Under the pieces are notes generated by a model that saw only the letters and a list, made by a program, of their open reading frames with translations, did not search any database and was not told the origin of the DNA. Shown here piece after piece: positions 1 to 6,095 of a stretch of DNA of 11,424 nucleotides. The position numbers and the translations under genes are program-made. The DNA comes from Anaerolineae bacterium. Lineage in GTDB: Bacteria > Chloroflexota > Anaerolineae > UBA1429. Each line of letters opens with the position of its first letter. The first letter of the stretch is position 1. The stretch lies in the NCBI GenBank assembly GCA_007123335.1, contig SKLG01000370.1:1-11424 (forward strand). The letters are read 5' to 3'.

Positions 1-2084
1 GCACCCAGACTAGTGGCTTCGAGGATAGCGTCGACATCGGGACGGCTCGGATGCCCGGCGGAGATATCCTCATCCAGAAGCGTTGCGGCGGCTTCGATCG
101 TAGCGAACACATTACCAAAATCGTGAGCAGCCAAGGTTGAGAAGGTATTCAAGGCTTCGAGACGCTCTTGCTGTCGCAATATATTGGCGAGGCGGCGCCG
201 GTGGGTGACGTCGCGCAACAGCAGAGCTACACGCCGACGCCCCGCATCAGAGATACGATACGCCACGACATCCAGCAAGCTCTCGCTCACGCTATCGTCG
301 CCATTCGGGCGCCATAGGACATCAGAGCGTCGCTGCGTCCCTCCTGTATCCAACACATCCTGAAGCATACATCGCCCCACATCCTGGCTGCAAAGGCTAC
401 ATGCCGATAATGCCAGATCAAAAGGCATCCCGAGCACCTCTTTGGGCTGGAGTCCCAAGACATTCGTTTCACTGTCACGATAGTCGACGATGCGTAGGTC
501 GGCATCCAACAAGATAAAGGCATCGCCAATGTTCTCGAACAGCGCCCGCGCGCGAGCCTCTGCCTCGCGCAGAGCGCGCTCGTGCTCGACACGCTCGGTA
601 ATATCGCGGGCATAGACGGCTATCTGGCGCACCTGGCCGTCAGCGTCGAGGACGGGGTAGAAGGTATTCTGAAAGTGCCTCCCTGCATGTTCATCGGAAA
701 AGCGGACAGGCCGTCTGGTGCGAATCGCCTCTGCAACTTTGGCATGGCGCCGTGCGCCCACATCGGGCTGCACCAGATCGCGGAGACGCCTCCCAACGAA
801 CGCCTCCACCGCCAGACCAAACCTGGCGGCCGCTGCTTTGTTGGCGGCAATGACCACACTCTCAGGATCAATGAGGATGGCGACATCGGTGGACGCGTTT
901 AGCAAGGCGCTGATCAAGGCTTCGTTTCGCTGCCGCGCCTCCTCGGCAGTCCTGCGCGCCGTCACATCGCGCACAGTGATCATATAGACAGGCGCCTTAT
1001 CACCGTTTGCCACAAGCAATGCCGAAGCAGCAACTTGTGCAACGCTCACCTCACCGACAAATGATTGCCCATCTGCAGTGCGCTGTGGCCACTCGACCGG
1101 TTCCGTCGCTTCCAACAGTCGAAAGTCCAAAGGCTCAGCAAGGTCCGTCTCCCCATGGGGAAAGGCCCCGATCACATCGGCAATGTTGCGCCCACTAAGG
1201 TCATCTTCATCGTGCGACAGAGCTCCCTTACCATAGATATCTCTGGCCCGCCGGTTGGTAACCACAATGCGCCCCGAACCATCGATGAGCAGGATCGCAT
1301 CATGGCAGGCGTGAAAGAGCTCTCGGTAGCGCTCCACAGATATCTCTAACTCTTGTGTTCTCGATTCCAGGGCTTGCTGCAGACGATATATATTACGCAG
1401 GCCAGACCATACCAACCCGGTAATCGATAGGATCAAGAGGGCTGAAAGGACACGAAACGCCGCGCTCCTGGGTGAAGCCGCATCCCAGCCACCAGCGGGT
1501 ACTACTCCCACTTCCCAATAGCCATCGGGCAGCGACACTTGCGCCGTAGCGGGATCGTGATCAAAGACACAGGGATCGCCATAGAACACCTGGCGCCGCA
1601 TAGTACGCAGCGCCAAACGCCATGGCTGTGGAAGTGTCACATCCTGGCCAACAGCGGACAGAAGCGGGCTGAGGGCGATGACCTGGCGGGTCTCTTGGAC
1701 CGAACGCCCGTCACGGTGGAGAGCCACATGCAACGTCACCTGGCCCTGGCTCTCTGCAACATCCGGTTGCACCTGCATCACCAACAGGCCGGGACCGCCG
1801 ACCGTGCGGGACATCATCGTAAGATGATCCTGTACCGCCTCGTCCAGAACCTGGGCGCGGTCAACGGCATGGGTGACGGCGCTCCGACGCACCTGTTGTG
1901 CGACACTTGCCGAGTGCCACCGTTGCGCTTCATGCCAGGCCAAAAAGCCAACGAGCAACACCAGTGCGGTGCCCCAGATATACAGACGCCGCGCATAGCT
2001 GATGCGCTGACGCCAACAGGCTGCGACCTCGGATTTATTGCTCATCCCGTCGACCATGGCTGATGATAGAGATGTCTGCGACAA
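1..2084 (-). CDS. Membrane-bound multi-PAS sensor histidine kinase, C-terminus cut by window edge
   Basis: The frame is open from about 2105 to base 1, giving 694 visible codons. I chose the TTG at 2084 because an AGGTGGG Shine-Dalgarno (2093-2099) lies 8 nt upstream; in-frame ATGs at 2057 and 2045 have no comparable site. Predicted order: TM1 about residues 34-50; an extracytoplasmic domain about 51-205 of unrecognised type, ending YWEVGVVPAGGW; TM2 about 208-226; three PAS domains (about 250-370, 385-495, 510-630), each ending in an RD(V/I)T motif; then a HisKA segment with the phospho-acceptor in AAHDFGN (H654). HDF-N H-boxes occur in NtrB-like and hybrid kinases. The ATPase domain, and any receiver domain, would lie left of the window. 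PAS3 has a CSLC-x6-C cluster (C562, C565, C572). The gene starts 43 nt after the Asp-box gene in the same direction, so co-transcription is plausible. The ligand and partner regulator are unknown. Confidence 0.88.
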   Translation of the reverse strand, partial: MSQTSLSSAMVDGMSNKSEVAACWRQRISYARRLYIWGTALVLLVGFLAWHEAQRWHSASVAQQVRRSAVTHAVDRAQVLDEAVQDHLTMMSRTVGGPGLLVMQVQPDVAESQGQVTLHVALHRDGRSVQETRQVIALSPLLSAVGQDVTLPQPWRLALRTMRRQVFYGDPCVFDHDPATAQVSLPDGYWEVGVVPAGGWDAASPRSAAFRVLSALLILSITGLVWSGLRNIYRLQQALESRTQELEISVERYRELFHACHDAILLIDGSGRIVVTNRRARDIYGKGALSHDEDDLSGRNIADVIGAFPHGETDLAEPLDFRLLEATEPVEWPQRTADGQSFVGEVSVAQVAASALLVANGDKAPVYMITVRDVTARRTAEEARQRNEALISALLNASTDVAILIDPESVVIAANKAAAARFGLAVEAFVGRRLRDLVQPDVGARRHAKVAEAIRTRRPVRFSDEHAGRHFQNTFYPVLDADGQVRQIAVYARDITERVEHERALREAEARARALFENIGDAFILLDADLRIVDYRDSETNVLGLQPKEVLGMPFDLALSACSLCSQDVGRCMLQDVLDTGGTQRRSDVLWRPNGDDSVSESLLDVVAYRISDAGRRRVALLLRDVTHRRRLANILRQQERLEALNTFSTLAAHDFGNVFATIEAAATLLDEDISAGHPSRPDVDAILEATSLG

Positions 2085-2092
2085 GGTCGTTA

Positions 2093-2099
2093 CCCACCT
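2093..2099 (-). promoter_or_regulatory. Shine-Dalgarno AGGTGGG that decides the kinase start
   Basis: On the minus strand AGGTGGG is followed after 8 nt by TTG (2084-2082), in frame with the kinase. The later in-frame ATGs lack a purine-rich site at the right distance. An ATG overlapping the upstream side of this site opens another frame that stops after about 23 codons, so it is probably not a gene. Confidence 0.55.
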
Positions 2100-2127
2100 G
2101 CATCAAGATCAGGAACACACCGCACAC

Positions 2128-3183
2128 CTAACAAAAGCGTGAAAGCGGCAATGCCCGCAAACGCAGACCAGTATTCAGGAACGAGGCTTCGGCCTGACGC
2201 GGCCATACGTAATAGGAGAGCCACACCATGTCATCTTCCACCCTGATGCTGGTATAGCCATAGCAATACTGAGGATCGCTCTCGATGTCGGCGAGGCGTC
2301 GCCAGCGCGATCCTTGATCGTCAGAGCGCGCCAGGGCCAATGGGGTGCGATCGGCCCATCCGGCAGTGGCGCCATCGGGGCGGTGATTGTAGATGGCAAT
2401 GAGGGCAGACTGATCGCCGCCATCGGGCAAGCGCGCCAGGGTGGCCGGAGCCGCCGGCGCGGGCAGATCGTACAAGGGCTGTGGAACGCCCCAGGTTTCG
2501 CCGCCATCGGTGGAGGTGGAGGCATAAACATGACCCAGGTCTGTGCGCACGTATAGCAACAACCCGTCGTCGTGCTCCACCACACCGGGCTCCTGACAAC
2601 CGACGACGCTGTTGGGCAGATCGACCCAACCCAACGACGGGCGCCAAGAGACGCCGCCGTCGTCGGAGAGATAACAGAAGGCGGTCTGATGCCGCGATCG
2701 GGTGTAATCTTGGGTCAGCGCCACAGGCGCCAGCAAGCGGCCCGCTTCCGTTTGGACCACACGGGCGTTGTTCATGACGTGGTATCCGCCCGTTTGGCAC
2801 ACCGGCTCGGCCTCGCCCCAACTGCGACCCTCGTCGGTGGAGCGCCGCATAAACACGCAACAATCCGCGAAACTGTTCTTGCGCAGGTAAAAGAGCAGCA
2901 GGTCACGGCTGGTCGCCTCGCGCAGCAAAGAGACCGACATCACGTTCTGCTGCGCCTCTTGCGCAGAGACCAAGACCGCTGGCTCACTCCACTGCCATGT
3001 CGGGCCATCACCGTTGCCGTCGGCCACGTTCTCACCAATCATGCCGACGATCTCGGCCGTGGCATGATCCTCCCGGCCACGAAAGCGCGTCCAGGCCAAC
3101 AACATGCGCCCGTCGGCCAGGCGGATCGTATCCCCTTCCGAATGGCGCGGGTATTCGGCTGTCGGCGCGATATCCAGCTTCAC
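2128..3183 (-). CDS. Asp-box (BNR) sialidase-like protein, cytoplasmic
   Basis: A 351-residue protein of the sialidase/neuraminidase-like six-bladed propeller superfamily. Four clear Asp-boxes (S/T-x-D-x-G-x-x-W) are visible: STDEGRSW about residue 115, SDDGGVSW about 173, STDGGETW about 224 and SDDQGSRW about 287. The N-terminus carries the PRHSEGDTIRLADGRMLLAW pattern common to sialidase-family proteins in sugar-use clusters, and QEPGVVE about residue 197 resembles the conserved Glu-Pro region of the fold. There is no signal peptide or membrane segment, so it should act in the cytoplasm, unlike secreted sialidases. A GTG at 3201 opens the frame slightly earlier, but AAGGAGG (3189-3195) lies 5 nt before the GTG at 3183, which I take as the start. 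It is the fourth gene of the catabolic cluster. Asp-boxes define the fold, not the reaction; it could hydrolyse a glycoside, act as a lyase or isomerase, or be non-catalytic. Confidence 0.85.
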   Translation of the reverse strand: MKLDIAPTAEYPRHSEGDTIRLADGRMLLAWTRFRGREDHATAEIVGMIGENVADGNGDGPTWQWSEPAVLVSAQEAQQNVMSVSLLREATSRDLLLFYLRKNSFADCCVFMRRSTDEGRSWGEAEPVCQTGGYHVMNNARVVQTEAGRLLAPVALTQDYTRSRHQTAFCYLSDDGGVSWRPSLGWVDLPNSVVGCQEPGVVEHDDGLLLYVRTDLGHVYASTSTDGGETWGVPQPLYDLPAPAAPATLARLPDGGDQSALIAIYNHRPDGATAGWADRTPLALARSDDQGSRWRRLADIESDPQYCYGYTSIRVEDDMVWLSYYVWPRQAEASFLNTGLRLRALPLSRFC

Positions 3184-3188
3184 CGATC

Positions 3189-3195
3189 CCTCCTT
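3189..3195 (-). promoter_or_regulatory. Shine-Dalgarno AAGGAGG of the Asp-box gene
   Basis: A near-perfect anti-16S match lies 5 nt upstream of GTG 3183. It is inside the frame if the upstream GTG at 3201 is used, so it favours the shorter protein by six residues. Confidence 0.75.
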
Positions 3196-3201
3196 CAGCA
3201 C

Positions 3202-3234
3202 ACGGTCCCGGCCTGACTGGCAAGCCGGGACCGT
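3202..3234 (-). repeat. Perfect 11-bp inverted repeat between GalB-like and Asp-box genes
   Basis: The arms ACGGTCCCGGC (3202-3212) and GCCGGGACCGT (3224-3234) are exact reverse complements with an 11-nt loop. The hairpin fills most of the gap between the stop at 3243 and the Shine-Dalgarno at 3189. On the transcribed strand it is followed by GTGCTGAAGGAGG, not a U-run, so it is not a classical intrinsic terminator. A role in mRNA processing, 3'-end protection of upstream messages or partial attenuation is inferred. Confidence 0.7.
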
Positions 3235-3242
3235 CGCATGAC

Positions 3243-3977
3243 TTAAAGCTCGTTGACTGGCAGTCCCTTGCCCACCCAGGGCTGCACCCGCTCAAAAGCC
3301 TCGGCATACTCGATGGCATTGTTGCCGCTCAGACGCTGCGCCTGAAAGGCGCGCAGCTTGGCCTGCTCGGTGTACCATTTCTCAAGAAAGCCCTGTGCGC
3401 GATGGAACGCCTTGAGCGCCTCGAGCTTGACGTCCCACACCTCGGTGACGTCCACATAGACGTTGGGGTTAAAGCCCTCCAGCTCGGTCAATGGGATCGT
3501 CGCCTCGAACAAAAAGATGGACGCCCGTCGACAGGGGGCAAGATCGGACTCGAGCCCTGGAGCGCCGGCCACCTGCGCCGCGCGCAGCGCTAGCTTGTAG
3601 CACGAGTCATGATCCATGCTCACAGGGTCGGGGCCGTGGTGGGTGACGATGACATCGGGGCAAAAGTCGCGGATCTCGTGGGCCAATTCTTTGATCCGAT
3701 CGATGCTCACCTCAAAGGAGAGGTCGCCCCAATCGAGGAAGCGAATCTCGGCGCCAATGATGGCGGCCGCCTCCTTGCCCTCCTCCACGCGGATCGCCTT
3801 GATCTCATCCAGAGAGTAGCTGGTCGCGCCGCCATATAAGCCGCCCGATTCAGAACGTTCGCCATTGCTCAAAGCGACCACCCGCACCTCGTCACCTGCC
3901 CGAGAGTGCTTGGCCAGCGTGCCGCCAGAACGCGAGCAGAAATCGGCTACGTGTGCGCTTAATGCCAGAATACGCAT
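3243..3977 (-). CDS. PIG-L/LmbE-fold protein, 4-oxalomesaconate hydratase (GalB)-like
   Basis: A 244-residue protein of the PIG-L (LmbE) family of zinc enzymes. The N-terminal motif is AHVADF (residues 8-13) in place of the deacetylase AHPDDE, followed by SGGT. The zinc-ligand positions His9 and Asp12 are kept, as is a distal histidine (VTHHGPDPVSMDH, H123), but the usual general-base Asp is Ala11. The GERSESGGLY stretch (about 39-48) and an Ala-Asp-Phe motif fit, from memory, the GalB branch that hydrates 4-oxalomesaconate to 4-carboxy-4-hydroxy-2-oxoadipate, rather than N-acetylglucosaminyl deacetylases. The upstream RraA-family gene supports this, since GalC-type aldolases cleave the GalB product to pyruvate and oxaloacetate. 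ATG 3977 has an AAAGGGAG site 9 nt upstream. The fold assignment is firm; the substrate is not, and a sugar-acid analogue is possible. Confidence 0.85.
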   Translation of the reverse strand: MRILALSAHVADFCSRSGGTLAKHSRAGDEVRVVALSNGERSESGGLYGGATSYSLDEIKAIRVEEGKEAAAIIGAEIRFLDWGDLSFEVSIDRIKELAHEIRDFCPDVIVTHHGPDPVSMDHDSCYKLALRAAQVAGAPGLESDLAPCRRASIFLFEATIPLTELEGFNPNVYVDVTEVWDVKLEALKAFHRAQGFLEKWYTEQAKLRAFQAQRLSGNNAIEYAEAFERVQPWVGKGLPVNEL

Positions 3978-4027
3978 GATGATAGACTCCCTTTCTCTAG
4001 ACCGTGGGGCTCATGCCCTCTGGGTCT

Positions 4028-5026
4028 CTAGTATTCGGCTTCTACAGCCTGAATGAGCGCCTTGATGTATCCGAGGCAAAACGCGCGTGCGCGATGACCC
4101 TGCGGCGAATCAATGTCCGAGTGGGGCACATGATCCGGCACCAGTACGCCGTCATAACCGACCTGTTTGTAGGTTTTGATGGCGGTCCACATGTCAATGT
4201 CGCCCTCGTCAGGGAACACCTCTTCGAACTTTAAGAATGCGCCGCGAATATTGCGAAAGTGCACCCAAAAGATCCGCTTGCGCTCACCAAAGTAGCGGAT
4301 GGCGTCATACACCTGCTCGGGGCTGTTGCACATCTCCGAGATCGTCCCCTGGCAGAAATTGAGGCCATGGTAGGGGCTGTCGCTGAGGCTGATAAAGCGC
4401 TTGACGCCGTCGATGCTGCCCAGCACCCGCTCGATACCTCGGTAACCCTGGCCCATAGGCATACCCGGGTCGTGTTGGTGGCAACCCATGCGCACCTTGT
4501 ACTCGTCGGCCACAGGGATGACCCGCTCGAGGAAGTACTCGATCCGCTCCCAAGCCTGGTCGGCGCTCACCGGCCCGTAGGGCATCGGCGGATCGTTCTT
4601 GAGCTCTTCATAGTCGAAATGGCTGTAGGTGACGCCGCCGCGCCCTGGCGTGCGGTACGGGGTGCGGATCACCGGCAGTATGGCCAGGTTGTAGAGCAGT
4701 GTGGGGATGCCCGCCTCGGCGGCAGCCTCGATACACTTGCATACCCGCTCGATATCCCGATCGCGCTCCGGTGTGCCGAGCATGATGCTGGAATACGGTT
4801 GACGCTCCACGCCACTGGAGGCCAGGCCGACGAGGTGCATGGCCGCCAGTTTGAGCCCAAAGCTTTCTACCTTCTCCCGTAGCGCCTTGAGCTTGTCAGC
4901 CTGATAGTGACCCACATCCTCCATACCCAGTCCCTGATGTGGGGACGTATCCACGTAGGTGACGCCCATCTGGCGGACAAAGCGCAGGTTCTCCTCCGAA
5001 TAGCCGATCTGTGATCCGACGTGCAT
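4028..5026 (-). CDS. Mannonate dehydratase (UxuA)-like TIM-barrel protein
   Basis: A 332-residue protein of the UxuA / sugar phosphate isomerase-epimerase TIM-barrel group. UxuA dehydrates D-mannonate to 2-keto-3-deoxygluconate using a divalent metal. All four metal-ligand positions known from UxuA structures have counterparts: H183 (GCHQHDP), C225 (NFCQGT), H256 (WVHFRNIRG) and D298 (VPDHVPH); the His after the last Asp, a catalytic residue in UxuA, is H299. The conserved GYRGIERVLGSIDGVKRF and FPDEGDIDM stretches also fit. It is shorter than E. coli UxuA (about 390 residues), and the first ligand motif reads CHQHDPG instead of CHPDDPP, so the substrate may differ. The frame extends upstream to 5239, but that would overlap the aldolase gene and adds 71 low-complexity residues. 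ATG 5026 follows a GGAGGA site about 10 nt away and begins at the natural barrel start. Confidence 0.85.
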   Translation of the reverse strand: MHVGSQIGYSEENLRFVRQMGVTYVDTSPHQGLGMEDVGHYQADKLKALREKVESFGLKLAAMHLVGLASSGVERQPYSSIMLGTPERDRDIERVCKCIEAAAEAGIPTLLYNLAILPVIRTPYRTPGRGGVTYSHFDYEELKNDPPMPYGPVSADQAWERIEYFLERVIPVADEYKVRMGCHQHDPGMPMGQGYRGIERVLGSIDGVKRFISLSDSPYHGLNFCQGTISEMCNSPEQVYDAIRYFGERKRIFWVHFRNIRGAFLKFEEVFPDEGDIDMWTAIKTYKQVGYDGVLVPDHVPHSDIDSPQGHRARAFCLGYIKALIQAVEAEY

Positions 5027-5113
5027 GGTCCGATTATCCTCCGATCGTGTTGGCCTGCCCTCGACGACGCCCAACGCGTCGCTAGCGTAAACGTTAGATA
5101 GGCTGAGCAGTGC

Positions 5114-5135
5114 GCGGCGTCGGGCCCGACGCCGC
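5114..5135. repeat. 22-bp perfect GC palindrome in the aldolase/UxuA-like gap
   Basis: GCGGCGTCGGG followed by CCCGACGCCGC is a perfect palindrome with no spacer. It could form a 9-bp stem with a GGCC tetraloop in the minus-strand transcript, or serve as a dimeric protein site. There is no T-run after it. It lies 79 nt past the aldolase stop and 88 nt before the next start. Confidence 0.65.
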
Positions 5136-5155
5136 CCATTGGCCAGAGGCCACAA

Positions 5156-5191
5156 ATCAGGGGTGCCGAGCTGGCGCTCGGCGCTCCTGAT
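5156..5191 (-). repeat. Long imperfect stem-loop after the RraA-family gene (terminator-like)
   Basis: Arms 5156-5170 and 5177-5191 pair over 15 positions with 13 Watson-Crick pairs and a 6-nt loop, beginning 24 nt after the aldolase stop. On the transcribed strand the outer stem ATCAGG...CCTGAT is followed by TTTGTGG, a weak U-stretch. It may be a partial terminator or an mRNA-stabilising hairpin that lowers expression of downstream genes relative to the aldolase. The short U-tract argues against complete termination. Confidence 0.55.
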
Positions 5192-5214
5192 AAACTTCAA
5201 GCCTGAACAGGGAG

Positions 5215-5961
5215 TTACTTGCCCTGCGTCTTGGCCCACTCTTCGTATTCGGCTCGTGCTTCCTCATCAAGCGGATAGTACTTGCGTAGGTCGCCGCCCT
5301 GGCGCAGGCGCATGCGGGTGAACTCTTCCCATTCGTGATGCTCGCCAGCCTTTTTGGCCAGCTCGGGAGCCAGCGCGACGGGGCAGACCACGGCGCCATC
5401 GTCATCGGCGATGATGATGTCACCGGGCTCGATGTATACACCGCCGCAGGCGATAGGGATATTCACCGCATGAGGAAAGATGTTGGTCTGTACGTGAAAG
5501 TTGGGCGTGACGCCCCTGAGCCACAAGCCCAGATCCAGCTCCTGAGCGTGGGGAAAGTCGCGGATGCAGCCGTCAATGACCACGCCAGCGCCGCCCTGTC
5601 CGAAAAAGTAGGTCAGCATCATTTCACCGAACACACCACTGCTCATATCGCCACGGGCATCCACCACGACCACGTCGCCCGGCTTGGTGTGAAAGAGCAC
5701 ATGGCGATGCTTCTGTCGCTGCGGACCGGCATACTCGCCGGTGGCGTGAACATCCTCACGCTTGGGCATGAACTGGAGGGTCAGCGCCGGGCCGACGACA
5801 TGCTTGCCCGGGTTGAAGGGCACAGGACCTAGAATATGTGGATCGCGGACGCCCAGTCGGGCCAACTCACCGGCCGCCGTAGCGGCGCTGATGTGGCTCA
5901 AAGCCTCGATCAGGTCATGGGAGGGACGAGTGATGTCGGGGCCAATGTCGATGTCTGTCAT
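5215..5961 (-). CDS. RraA-family aldolase (HMG/CHA aldolase-like)
   Basis: A 248-residue protein of the RraA / class II pyruvate aldolase family, which includes 4-hydroxy-4-methyl-2-oxoglutarate and 4-carboxy-4-hydroxy-2-oxoadipate aldolases (GalC, LigK). These are Mg-dependent cytoplasmic enzymes that release pyruvate and often decarboxylate oxaloacetate. Visible signatures are PGDVVVVDARGDMSSGVFGE (about 94-113), with the GE that shapes the active site, then GAGVVIDGCIRD, whose R134 and D135 match the substrate-binding Arg and metal-binding Asp. EPGDIIIADDDGAVV near residue 190 is also typical. About 25 charged C-terminal residues extend past the usual core. A TTG at 5976 opens the frame, but ATG 5961 has AGGAG 5 nt upstream. 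It is the first gene of the cluster, behind its own promoter. True RraA (RNase E inhibitor) is less likely because the metal and pyruvate-site residues are intact and the neighbours are catabolic. Confidence 0.88.
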   Translation of the reverse strand: MTDIDIGPDITRPSHDLIEALSHISAATAAGELARLGVRDPHILGPVPFNPGKHVVGPALTLQFMPKREDVHATGEYAGPQRQKHRHVLFHTKPGDVVVVDARGDMSSGVFGEMMLTYFFGQGGAGVVIDGCIRDFPHAQELDLGLWLRGVTPNFHVQTNIFPHAVNIPIACGGVYIEPGDIIIADDDGAVVCPVALAPELAKKAGEHHEWEEFTRMRLRQGGDLRKYYPLDEEARAEYEEWAKTQGK

Positions 5962-5993
5962 CTTGTCTCCTGGCAAATAGGGTGAAGGAACTC

Positions 5994-6028
5994 GCGTACG
6001 ACGGCAGCAGTATAGACCAGGTCGTCGC
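5994..6028. repeat. Inverted repeat flanking the -10 of the catabolic-operon promoter
   Basis: GCGTACGAC (5994-6002) and GTCGTCGC (6021-6028) are reverse complements apart from one extra base, and they bracket the TATACT hexamer at 6009-6014. The placement across the core promoter suggests an operator for a dimeric repressor. No regulator gene of that kind is in the window, so this is inference. Confidence 0.4.
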
Positions 6029-6038
6029 TACTTGCCAA
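6009..6038 (-). promoter_or_regulatory. Sigma-70-type promoter of the catabolic cluster
   Basis: On the minus strand TTGGCA (6033-6038) and TATACT (6009-6014) are separated by 18 nt. The predicted start, near 6002, gives a leader of about 40 nt to ATG 5961. It lies in the only non-coding gap between the iron operon and the cluster, where a promoter is expected. Confidence 0.6.
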
Positions 6039-6095
6039 TCGACCCGGACATAGGCACGTGGTATTTCATTGATAGCGCACCAGAGGGGTGAGAAA

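Noticed and set aside
1539..2063. 174-residue plus-strand frame
   Set aside because: It lies wholly antisense to the kinase membrane and sensor region and shows no recognisable domain; a shadow of GC-rich coding DNA.
2572..3216. 214-residue plus-strand frame opposite the Asp-box gene
   Set aside because: Arg/His-rich composition typical of an antisense shadow; the minus strand encodes four clear Asp-boxes.
4259..4882. 207-residue plus-strand frame opposite the UxuA-like gene
   Set aside because: No domain is recognisable, and the opposite strand carries conserved metal-ligand motifs.
5027..5239. N-terminal extension of the UxuA-like frame up to 5239
   Set aside because: It would overlap the aldolase gene, adds 71 low-complexity residues absent from the family, and crosses two hairpins. 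ATG 5026 has a good Shine-Dalgarno and begins at the natural barrel start.
6039..6095. Intrinsic terminator after the iron operon
   Set aside because: Only a 4-bp CACC/GGTG pairing is found, with no U-run; nothing convincing.
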